Shown here one piece after another: positions 15,904-24,395 of a DNA stretch of 33,749 nt. The DNA comes from an uncultured Myxococcales bacterium. GTDB taxonomy: Bacteria; Myxococcota_A; Bradymonadia; UBA4248. A program made the position numbers and the translations under genes. Location: positions 1-33,749 of the forward strand of contig CAMKRB010000005.1 in the NCBI GenBank assembly GCA_946415045.1, in the 5' to 3' direction. Position 1 is the first letter of the stretch. Every line of letters begins with the position of its first letter. Below the pieces are notes generated by a model, which was given only the letters and a program-made list of their open reading frames with translations, did not search any database and was not told where the DNA came from.

Positions 15904-18264
15904 CTAGGGCGTGTTCAGCTTTTTGTTGATACCAATCAGCGAAATCGGTTTCGTCGATGCACCGGAAAGGTTGAAAGCTGCTTCCTTAAGCGATGCATAG
16001 CCTTTGCTCTGGAAATACATGATGCGCTCTTTCTCTTTATCCGTCATGCCATCCAGCACTTTCTGGTCTTCGGCTGTCGGTTTCGTGTTGTAACTGTTGT
16101 GTACTCTGAACACAGTCTTGCCATCCGCAACCTCTTTCGTGATGCTCACCGTATGAATCATATTCGTGATATCATTCTCGTCATTATATACCGTCGCAAT
16201 GATGGTGTCGTATTGCGCCAGAGCTTCAATCGCGCTGTCGTTCGAGAAATCGATCAGCATCCGCGTATCAAATCCCTGCATGGCAAAATAGTCCATAATC
16301 GCTGTTGGCGCAGTTCCCGCATGACCATTCAGCGTCATGCCGTGCTTCTCATATCCCTTAATCAGCAACGCCATATCCGGCTTTTCACCAAGCGCAATCA
16401 GCGCATTATAGGTCGCGATAATTTCACAGCCCGAATACGACATGTTGCTTGGGTCGCCAAACGATTCTTCCTCTCTGCCCATGCCATACGAAATCCCGCC
16501 CCACTGCGCCTGATTCTCGATATAATCGCCCGTGTTGTTCAGCTTCGGATTGATTGCAACGCTCGTGGAACTCAGTTTCGAACTGTTTTTCTCATAATGC
16601 TGCTCAATCAGCTCGCTGCTCAGCGAGTTCGTGCCGAAATTCAGTGCCTTATAAAGCGGCCCAAACAGCTTTGAATCCTTGAATTTCGACGTCAGGCCGG
16701 GCGTTTTCATGTCGCTTGCAATGCTGTAGAAATCGACGATGACCTCGTTTGGAACGTTCTGCGGAATCGCCCCTTTCCCCCAGTTCTCAAGCGCATCTAT
16801 ATAACCCAGAATGTTGTCCGAAATGCTTTTGCCGTTGGTCTTTGCATCGACAATGAAATCGCCTGTCATTTCGAAAAAGCTGCTGCCCAGATTCTTCAAA
16901 CCCGTGCCCAGCGCATTGCTGCTTGGCAGGTCCACGACTTCTGCCGGTTTGCTCACACCTATCACCCGGAACGGATTCGGATCCGAATCGCTGATGCCGC
17001 ACATCACCGCCTGATAAAGCGTCGGATATCCGCCGGCAATGTTGTTGCCGTTGTGCACCACATACGTCATTGTGCCGGCACCTTCTTCCTTCGTGTTTTC
17101 CTGCTTCGTCACGCTGACATAATGGCCGCCGTACATCAAATCCGCATTGTTGTTCAGACCCACCACGATAAACGTTTCGTACTTGTCCGAAAGCGTTTGC
17201 ATCGTCATCGAATTGATGTTCGATACCATGCTCGTGCTGTGTCCCGTTTTCTCAAAATACTGCTGTATCGCATACGGAGATGTGCCGGCTTTGCCATTCA
17301 GCACCATGCCGTCCTTCTCATAATTCGAAATGATCTCGACCATCGTGTCGCCTGTCGGATGCTCACCCAGCGCCACCAGCGCATTATAAGTCGCGATCAG
17401 GCCACATCCCGAATCCTTCATCGTGCTGGATCCATATTTCACGCCCGACCAGTCGCTGTTCTGATGCTCGATAAATTCCGAATCCTTGCCCAGCGTCGTC
17501 AGCAGCGGGCTGCTGTCGCTATTCAGTATCGCGCTGTTGTTTTCGCGGTTCGAATCGATCATCTCCTGGCGTTTCTTGCCCGGTGTACTCGCTATTGTCG
17601 CAATGTTATACGCCTGACCAATGATGGAACGTCCGGCCTGCGATGTCGAAAACGATTGCCACCCCTCCGACTGCGAAAATCCTGTCACCAGATCCTCGGC
17701 TGTCTGCTGCGGATCCTCCCGGAACATCGTTACCAGCTCTTTGACATCGCTGACTTTTTCGCTGCCCCACGATACCAGACTGTCCCAGCCTTCCGATACG
17801 GTCGATGTGACTTCCTGCCACCCATCCGAAATCTTCCCGCCCAGCGTCGACAGCGCATCACCTGCATCCGACAGCAAATCCGATCCCTTCGACAACAGCG
17901 ATTTGCCCCAGTTCAAAAGCCCGGAACCACTCTTCTTGTCGTCTTTTTTGCCTGAACCCGATTTCTTCGGAAGATACGAACTCAGCGCAAGCATACATGC
18001 CGAACTGCTCGCACTGTCCAGCTCGCCGATCTGCGTGATCATCGCCTTGTTCTGCGCAATGCTCTTCAAATCCTCCGGCTGCGCCGATTTCAGAATCTCC
18101 ACCGCGCGTCCGCCCGATTTCGATACCAGTGCCTCCGAAAACGCCGTCTCCGTGCTCTCTGTCGCGCCACTCGTCTCGTTGCCCGCGTCCCGGTCGTCCT
18201 TCTTCCCGTCGATCAGCGACACCGCTCCTTTCACAAGCTTCGATGCAAGATCTGCCAATGACAT
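15904..18264 (-). CDS. Large protein with two papain/C39-like cysteine peptidase domains; candidate secreted effector
   Basis: 786 residues; ATG at 18264 with AGGAGA six bases upstream. There is no signal peptide or membrane helix. Residues 1-230 are Ser/Lys/Gly/Asp-rich with repeated amphipathic stretches (GLLNWGKSLLSKGSDLL, DGWQEVTSTVSEGWDSLVSW), reminiscent of toxin or tape-measure N-termini. Domain 1 spans about 265-440 with KDSGCGLIATYNAL (Cys287), YGGHYVSVTK (His381) and VHNGNN (Asn405). Domain 2 spans about 580-780 with SYSGCEIIATYNAL (Cys613), MIHTVSITK (His704) and VHNSYN (Asn723). Both Cys-His-Asn triads are intact, and the domains are clearly an internal duplication. Peptidases of this fold act as maturation proteases, amidases or toxins. 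The neighbouring eCIS-type ATPase suggests a delivered effector, but that is inference. No obvious immunity gene is adjacent. Confidence 0.7.
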   Translation of the reverse strand: MSLADLASKLVKGAVSLIDGKKDDRDAGNETSGATESTETAFSEALVSKSGGRAVEILKSAQPEDLKSIAQNKAMITQIGELDSASSSACMLALSSYLPKKSGSGKKDDKKSGSGLLNWGKSLLSKGSDLLSDAGDALSTLGGKISDGWQEVTSTVSEGWDSLVSWGSEKVSDVKELVTMFREDPQQTAEDLVTGFSQSEGWQSFSTSQAGRSIIGQAYNIATIASTPGKKRQEMIDSNRENNSAILNSDSSPLLTTLGKDSEFIEHQNSDWSGVKYGSSTMKDSGCGLIATYNALVALGEHPTGDTMVEIISNYEKDGMVLNGKAGTSPYAIQQYFEKTGHSTSMVSNINSMTMQTLSDKYETFIVVGLNNNADLMYGGHYVSVTKQENTKEEGAGTMTYVVHNGNNIAGGYPTLYQAVMCGISDSDPNPFRVIGVSKPAEVVDLPSSNALGTGLKNLGSSFFEMTGDFIVDAKTNGKSISDNILGYIDALENWGKGAIPQNVPNEVIVDFYSIASDMKTPGLTSKFKDSKLFGPLYKALNFGTNSLSSELIEQHYEKNSSKLSSTSVAINPKLNNTGDYIENQAQWGGISYGMGREEESFGDPSNMSYSGCEIIATYNALIALGEKPDMALLIKGYEKHGMTLNGHAGTAPTAIMDYFAMQGFDTRMLIDFSNDSAIEALAQYDTIIATVYNDENDITNMIHTVSITKEVADGKTVFRVHNSYNTKPTAEDQKVLDGMTDKEKERIMYFQSKGYASLKEAAFNLSGASTKPISLIGINKKLNTP

Positions 18265-18318
18265 GCTGACTCTCCTATGTTTGCGTTCTATCTCTCTAAT
18301 AAAAACACTCCCATGTAT

Positions 18319-18347
18319 ATTTTATCAAATTTTCATCGAATGAACAA
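18319..18347 (-). promoter_or_regulatory. Possible sigma-70 promoter for the double-peptidase gene
   Basis: On the minus strand TTGTTC (18347-18342) and TAAAAT (18324-18319) are 17 bases apart, giving a start near 18312 and a leader of about 50 bases. The -35 matches consensus at three positions only. Confidence 0.4.
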
Positions 18348-18684
18348 CGTTTTAGTTCTGTCTCAAAAATCTTACAGCACAACCACATGTCCCACATTCA
18401 AACCCGCTGAAGATGATTCAGATGCTGCACACCGATATATCGAGGGCTAATGTATTTCGTCTGGATCTTTGTGGGGCTCGGCTATGGCCGGATGCGGGTA
18501 AACCCGCACCGTCCATACGCCTCGCTGCGGTGGCTATGTGCTCGCCCGTTCCGGTCTGCGCGCATACGCCACCGCAATATCTGATATATATGCCTGCACT
18601 TCCCGGCATCGGGGGGAAAGCGATATCCACACTGGTTAAACATAACCATTTCGTTTGTTACCTCAAAATATCGATTTAAAATTG

Positions 18685-18699
18685 TGGCACAGTATTTGC
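18685..18699 (+). promoter_or_regulatory. Sigma-54 (RpoN) -24/-12 promoter
   Basis: TGGCAC-AGTAT-TTGC matches the sigma-54 consensus TGGCAC-N5-TTGC with correct spacing: GG at 18686-18687 and GC at 18698-18699. Transcription would begin near 18710, about 140 bases before the ATG of the DUF4476-type gene at 18851. Sigma-54 promoters need an AAA+ activator bound upstream; the inverted repeats at 18493-18508 and 18527-18577 lie at a suitable distance. Confidence 0.65.
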
Positions 18700-18850
18700 G
18701 TTTACCCCGCTTCGTGTTAAAAACACCGGTGCTCAGACGGCTTTGTGCGTCGGATGTTTTGGGTTTTAAATGCATTCAGTGAGTTCTCCAAATCCCGATA
18801 CGAGACGCATTCCGGACTTTGGATACTGAATCAGAGACAGGAGACGGACT

Positions 18851-19984
18851 ATGAATAAGATGATTCGCATATTCGCAACTTTGGGTATGGCTGGGTGTTT
18901 GCTCGCGCCGGCTTTTGCAGACGCAAAACCGCAAAAAGAAAAAGTTTGCAAGCTCAATTCACAGGAATTTGTTCTGTTTGAAATGGATATCAGCCAGAAG
19001 CTGCTGTCTTTGCAGGAAGATTTGATTGCCTCGGGCGTTGACAATCCGCAGGTTAAAAGCGCCCTCAAAGCCTTGATCGATGCTAACCGCAATTTGTATA
19101 CGGATCTTGGACGACAGGCTTCGCTCAGTGACAAATTCGTCTACACTTCCGAAAAACTTGATGCGCTCAACGATGCTGCTTCCGATTACTACAGCACGGT
19201 TTACTACCTGCTTCGCAGCCGCAATAACCATCTCATCGATGCCTACAAAGTGGTCGAAGCGACTAAAACCGCTGCAAATGAATTCAGCAGCCAGTGTAAA
19301 AAATCTTCCAAACGCAGCAAGAATTGGTATCAGAAATGGGATAATATCAATAACTACAACGAATACAAAGAGCCGGTGCTGCGTCCCGGATTTGTCGTTC
19401 CCGTCGTGCCCGCAGCCAACAATAATCCTGCCCCGGCCCCGCATGTGCCCGCAGTCAACCCGAATGCGCAGCACAATCCCAGCAACGGCTGGAACAACAA
19501 TCCCAACAATCATGTGCCCAACAACGGCTGGAACAACAATCCCAACAACCATGCAGCCAACCACTGGAATCAGAATCACGCCCAGAACAGAGCCAAACGC
19601 GCCATGGAGGCTGGAAACTTTAACAGCCTTTATAATTCGGTTTCGCGCTCGGATGATCGTTCCAGAGAGGTCTCCATCGATGCCGCAGTCGCTGGCGGCA
19701 ACTACTTCTCGTGCGACCAGATCGCGACGCTTCTCAAAACGTACGATTTTGACTCCAACCGCATTGGTGCAGCAAATAAGCTCATCGATGCAGCCGCCGA
19801 CAACTGCACCTCAGATCAGGCTGTCCTCGTGCTCAAGGCTTTCTCAAGCGATGACAAGCGAGTGGATGCTGCTGTGAAGATTTACGATGTCGTGTCTGAT
19901 AAAGGCAATTGGTTCAAGATTTACGATACTTTCGATTTCGCATCTTCCCGTCAGAGGGTGGAATCCAGTATTCGCAGCAAATAA
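18851..19984 (+). CDS. Secreted protein with Asn-rich linker and C-terminal DUF4476-type domain
   Basis: 377 residues. The ATG at 18851 has AGGAGA a few bases upstream, and the product starts with a Sec signal (MNKMIRIFATLGMAGCLLAP) cleaved at AFA before DAKPQ. Residues about 30-160 form a helical domain with two cysteines. Residues about 175-250 are a low-complexity Pro/Asn linker with a repeated NNGWNNNPNNH. The last about 120 residues consist of short helical repeats (AMEAGNFNSLYNSV, LLKTYDFDSNRIGAANKLID, VLKAFSSDDKRVDAAVKIYD, IYDTFDFASSRQRVE), the pattern of DUF4476 domains. DUF4476 proteins occur in Bacteroidetes and Myxococcota and have no known activity. It is probably periplasmic or surface-located. 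A sigma-54 promoter upstream suggests control by an enhancer-binding activator, as in developmental or stress genes. Confidence 0.7.
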   Translation: MNKMIRIFATLGMAGCLLAPAFADAKPQKEKVCKLNSQEFVLFEMDISQKLLSLQEDLIASGVDNPQVKSALKALIDANRNLYTDLGRQASLSDKFVYTSEKLDALNDAASDYYSTVYYLLRSRNNHLIDAYKVVEATKTAANEFSSQCKKSSKRSKNWYQKWDNINNYNEYKEPVLRPGFVVPVVPAANNNPAPAPHVPAVNPNAQHNPSNGWNNNPNNHVPNNGWNNNPNNHAANHWNQNHAQNRAKRAMEAGNFNSLYNSVSRSDDRSREVSIDAAVAGGNYFSCDQIATLLKTYDFDSNRIGAANKLIDAAADNCTSDQAVLVLKAFSSDDKRVDAAVKIYDVVSDKGNWFKIYDTFDFASSRQRVESSIRSK

Positions 19985-20046
19985 ACACAATATTCGCAAA
20001 GTTCCCGGATAACGCATGATATAAAGCTCAAATAACTGTATATCAA

Positions 20047-20071
20047 CATCCCCCGGCAGTGCCGGGGGATG
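20047..20071 (+). terminator. Strong hairpin after the DUF4476-type gene
   Basis: CATCCCCCGGC / GCCGGGGGATG with a three-base loop gives an 11-bp stem. The following bases (GATGCGC...GCGCATC, 20068-20092) can form a competing hairpin. Only a short T stretch (GTTTTCCC) follows, so it may be a weak or factor-assisted terminator, or an mRNA-stabilising structure. It lies 62 bases after the stop at 19984. Confidence 0.5.
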
Positions 20072-20131
20072 CGCGTTTTCCCGCTGCGCATCCGGAACTG
20101 CAGAATCACCTAAAGATAAGAAAAGAGCATT

Positions 20132-21829
20132 ATGACAACGCCATTGTTTGGCAATACGAATGGTTTAAGCGCGCGAGAGGTCGAGGCACTCAAAGCACTG
20201 GGACGTGACAAGGTGCCTCAGAATCTGTTGATCTCACGGGATTTGGCGCATCGCATGACCAGTATCAGCGAGATGCTTCATCGAAAGGTTGGGGTCATCC
20301 TGAATCGCAATGGTCATGTCGAATGTATTGTGCTGGGCGGTGCTGACCGGGCCTATCTCCCGGATATCGGCCGCAGCCGTGCCGGAATCGGAAGATTGCG
20401 GGGTATCCGGTTTGTCGTGACTGCACTCGAAACCCAGCCTGATCCACAGCATCCCGAGTATCTGCTCACGATGGACGAAATCACCGATTTGGCCAAACTG
20501 AGGCTGGATTATGTCGTCGCTGTTGAAGCAAATATTCTTGGGGCTCCCGGCCGTGCGGAATATGCCCATTTGTCTCCGTCGATAAAGGGCGCAACTGTGA
20601 CGCGTAATTCGGTCGAGGCTTTCGAAGAGCTGCCGAAAAATGCCGATGAAATCCTGGCGGCAGTTGAAACCGAACTGCGTGCGACCACAGCAAAAGCGAC
20701 CGCAACAGCTGCGCCTCCGGCGATTCTGGTTCATCTCAATACCGGTGAGCGCGATGCAAACGAGCGGCGCGAAGAAATGCTCGAATTGTGCAGAACTGCA
20801 GGCATTGAGGTCGTGCGAATCGTCGAGCAAAAACGCCGCAATCCCGACCCCAAAAGTCTCGTGGGCACCGGAAAACTGCAGCAAATCGAACTCCATGCGC
20901 TCGATGATGATGCCGAATTTATCATCTTCGACCGCGAGCTCACGCCTGCCCAAACACGCGTGATTTCCCGCGCGCTTCCTCACAAAATCCTGGATCGCAC
21001 CCAGCTCATCCTCGATATCTTTGCGCAGCGCGCCAAATCACTCGACGGAAAGCTCCAGGTTGAACTCGCACAGCTCAAATACAACCTTCCAAAACTCATC
21101 GATCAGGATACGGCGATGAGCCGCTTAACCGGCGGTGTGGGCGGACGCGGACCCGGTGAAACCAAACTCGAACTCAATCGGCGAAAAGCCCGTGAACGCA
21201 TGCATGCGCTCGAGCGCGAACTCAAATCCCGGGAAACGCACCGCAATCTGCAGCGTAAAAAACGAAATGAGCAAAAAATGCCCATCTTCAGTCTCGTCGG
21301 TTACACAAATGTTGGAAAATCCACGCTTCTCAATGCGCTCACTCAATCAGATGTCTATGTCGAAAATCAGCTTTTTGCAACGCTCGACACCACCACGCGA
21401 AAACTGCGGTTTCCAAAACTGCAGGAAGTGATTTTCACAGATACTGTCGGCTTTATCCGGGATTTGCCTGCCGATTTGGTCGCGGCATTCAAGGCGACAC
21501 TTGAAGAATTGCACGATGCAGATGTTTTGCTGCACGTGATTGATGCTTCAAATCCGCAGGTGCACTCGCAAATCGCCGCAGTTGAAGCGATTCTGAAGGA
21601 TCTGAATCTTGGTGACAAACCCATCGTCCGCATCCTCAACAAGACGGATCTGGTGGATCCACAGGATGTGATAGAACTGTCGCGACAATATGATGCGATT
21701 GCGATTTCGGCCAAATACCGTTCATCCACGCTGCCGCTCATCGAACGGCTGCAGGATTTTTATTTGTCGCAAACCGGCAAGATTACTGCATCACCACAAA
21801 TCATGATTCGAACATTTGAAGATGATTAG
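20132..21829 (+). CDS. hflX: GTPase HflX, long form
   Basis: 565 residues. HflX is a ribosome-associated GTPase that splits stalled or hibernating 70S ribosomes under stress. The HflX N-domain with VGTGKLQQIE and FDRELTPAQTRV lies at about residues 200-290. The glycine-rich linker GGVGGRGPGETKLE is at about 335-350, followed by a coiled coil. The G domain has G1 GYTNVGKST (about 390), DTVGFIRDLP (G3) and NKTD (G4). E. coli HflX is about 430 residues; here about 190 extra N-terminal residues (AREVEALKALGRDKVPQN, HRKVGVILNRNGHVE, LLTMDEITDLAKLRLD) form an additional domain seen in long HflX versions. The start at 20132 is preceded only by a weak AAAGAG. No Hfq or protease neighbour is present. 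Confidence 0.93.
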   Translation: MTTPLFGNTNGLSAREVEALKALGRDKVPQNLLISRDLAHRMTSISEMLHRKVGVILNRNGHVECIVLGGADRAYLPDIGRSRAGIGRLRGIRFVVTALETQPDPQHPEYLLTMDEITDLAKLRLDYVVAVEANILGAPGRAEYAHLSPSIKGATVTRNSVEAFEELPKNADEILAAVETELRATTAKATATAAPPAILVHLNTGERDANERREEMLELCRTAGIEVVRIVEQKRRNPDPKSLVGTGKLQQIELHALDDDAEFIIFDRELTPAQTRVISRALPHKILDRTQLILDIFAQRAKSLDGKLQVELAQLKYNLPKLIDQDTAMSRLTGGVGGRGPGETKLELNRRKARERMHALERELKSRETHRNLQRKKRNEQKMPIFSLVGYTNVGKSTLLNALTQSDVYVENQLFATLDTTTRKLRFPKLQEVIFTDTVGFIRDLPADLVAAFKATLEELHDADVLLHVIDASNPQVHSQIAAVEAILKDLNLGDKPIVRILNKTDLVDPQDVIELSRQYDAIAISAKYRSSTLPLIERLQDFYLSQTGKITASPQIMIRTFEDD

Positions 21830-21881
21830 GTTTTCGCTGTTTCACAGAAAATGGTGAAAAGAAACGTTTGAATGATGGTGT

Positions 21882-21970
21882 GAACCGGGGCGTTGCGGGG
21901 CAGAGCCCCGCATAAGGGGTAGGCGCGTATTTGCCTGCAAATAGCGCCGCAGGGGGCCTGGCCCCCTCAC
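21882..21970 (+). repeat. Composite intergenic hairpin element, copy B
   Basis: It has the same three-hairpin order and orientation as copy A at 2062-2153. First comes a GCGGGG/CCCCGC hairpin (about 21894-21911). The central hairpin is GGCGC, bulged G (21927), TATTTGC, loop CT, GCAAATA GCGCC (21922-21948). The last is GGGGG/CCCCC (about 21952-21966). It lies between the convergent ends of hflX and the phosphorylase gene and may double as a two-way terminator. Confidence 0.75.
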
Positions 21971-21976
21971 GATACG

Positions 21977-23281
<1,305 letters not shown>

Positions 23282-23446
23282 CTTCTTCTCTCCTTGGGAA
23301 TTTTAACAGAGGATGGCCCCATGCCATGTGAATAAAATTTCATCATACGACGCAAAACGCAATCGATTTCCGCATGTCGTGTATTTTCTTTTCATTTTTA
23401 CCTATTGCGTGTATTCAGTCCGCGCGTTTTTTGGCATGGAGGCATT

Positions 23447-23695
23447 ATGTATCCGGTACTCGCATTTGGCATAGGCACTTGGGAAATCGTACTCATCATC
23501 ATTGTGATTTTTCTCGTTTTTGGCGCGACCAAGCTTCCGCAGCTCGGATCTGCAATAGGGCAGGGCATTCGCAACTACAAGCGGGGAATGCGCGAAGTCA
23601 AAGCCGAAGAAGAAGAAGCCCAGCGAATTGAAAACCAGAAAGAATCGCTGAAATCTGCCGAGGATTCTGACGCGTCGAATCAGACCAAAGCATAA
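23447..23695 (+). CDS. tatA: Twin-arginine translocase subunit TatA
   Basis: 82 residues from the ATG at 23447, preceded by GGAGG (23438-23442); the frame extends back to 23405, but that part precedes the ribosome site. One N-terminal membrane helix (WEIVLIIIVIFLVF) is followed by the hinge and amphipathic helix FGATKLPQLGSAIGQGIRNY, then a charged Glu/Lys tail. This is the standard TatA/TatE layout. TatA oligomers form the pore that exports folded proteins with TatBC. TatB/TatC are not in the window. The coaE gene begins three bases after its stop, suggesting an operon tatA-coaE, perhaps running into ftsK. Confidence 0.9.
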   Translation: MYPVLAFGIGTWEIVLIIIVIFLVFGATKLPQLGSAIGQGIRNYKRGMREVKAEEEEAQRIENQKESLKSAEDSDASNQTKA

Positions 23696-23698
23696 ATT

Positions 23699-24283
23699 AT
23701 GGCTGTCTGGGGACTTACCGGGGGCATGGGGTCTGGAAAATCCGCAGTTTCCCGCATCTTTGCCCAACGCGGATTTGATATCATCGATGCCGATCTGATG
23801 ACGCGAAAACTCCATCATGATCCCTCGATTTGCGCCGAACTCGCGATGCAGTTCGGCGATGATGTGCTCGACCATTCGTCGGATCACGTCTGCGTACTTC
23901 GCTCCAGACTCGCTCAAATCGTTTTCGGTTCGGCCGATGCTCTGGCGGCGCTCAATCGAATCATGCAGCCTGCCCTTTATCACGCTTTGCAATCTGCGCT
24001 TGAACAATGCAGCGGCAATGCGCTGCTCGATGCTGCGCTGTTGTTCGAAGCCGGATGGGATAAGCTCGTTTCCGGCTGTATCGTCGTCGTCTGCCCAATC
24101 GAAACACGAATTGAACGCATCCTGGCGCGCGATGGATTGCCGGAAGCCCAGATTCGATCGCGGATTGCAGCGCAGATGGATGACGCCGATCGAATTCGGC
24201 GCGCCAAATTCATCATCTATAATACAGTGGGATTTTCCGGGCTTGCGCAACAGGTGGATAATATCTGCGCACAAATCGGATAG
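23699..24283 (+). CDS. coaE: Dephospho-CoA kinase
   Basis: 194 residues, the usual length. CoaE phosphorylates the 3'-hydroxyl of dephospho-CoA with ATP, the last step of coenzyme A synthesis in the cytoplasm. The P-loop is GGMGSGKS (residues 8-15). IIDADLMTRKLH follows, giving the substrate-binding acidic residues. LLFEAGWDKLVSGCIVVVC matches the conserved 'pLLfE.g...d.vivV' strand, and the lid/base region with RILARDGLPEAQIRSRIAAQ is typical. It starts three bases after tatA with no separate ribosome site, implying translational coupling. The gene is intact. Confidence 0.93.
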   Translation: MAVWGLTGGMGSGKSAVSRIFAQRGFDIIDADLMTRKLHHDPSICAELAMQFGDDVLDHSSDHVCVLRSRLAQIVFGSADALAALNRIMQPALYHALQSALEQCSGNALLDAALLFEAGWDKLVSGCIVVVCPIETRIERILARDGLPEAQIRSRIAAQMDDADRIRRAKFIIYNTVGFSGLAQQVDNICAQIG

Positions 24284-24395
24284 CCGATTGCCATTATCGA
24301 TTGACCCAAAATTTGGGGCTTTTCCAAAAAACATGCTAAAATTACCCTGTGCGAATGGACTCGCACCGCAATCAATCTGATTAGGGTTTGCAGGG

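Larger units (their letters stand above)
18265..18850. other. 586-bp gene-free divergent region with inverted repeats and promoters
   Basis: The region separates the minus-strand peptidase gene from the plus-strand DUF4476-type gene. It holds the possible promoter at 18319-18347, a GC-rich block (about 18476-18620) with a perfect palindrome TGCGGGTAAACCCGCA (18493-18508), and a long hairpin whose outer arms are TGCGGTGGC (18527-18535) and GCCACCGCA (18569-18577). A sigma-54 site follows at 18685-18699. Short frames here (for example on + at 18413) lack ribosome sites and are judged non-coding. Confidence 0.7.

Noticed and set aside
17053-17955. 300-aa frame on + opposite the double-peptidase gene
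   Set aside because: Arg/His-rich antisense shadow; both peptidase triads are on the - strand with a strong ribosome site.
18413-18679. 88-aa frame on + in the divergent intergenic region
   Set aside because: It covers the GC-rich hairpin block, lacks a Shine-Dalgarno sequence, and has no hydrophobic or domain pattern.
24305-24317. Small palindrome CCCAAAATTTGGG after coaE as a terminator
   Set aside because: The stem is short and AT-rich and is followed by only four T's; coaE-ftsK read-through is equally likely.
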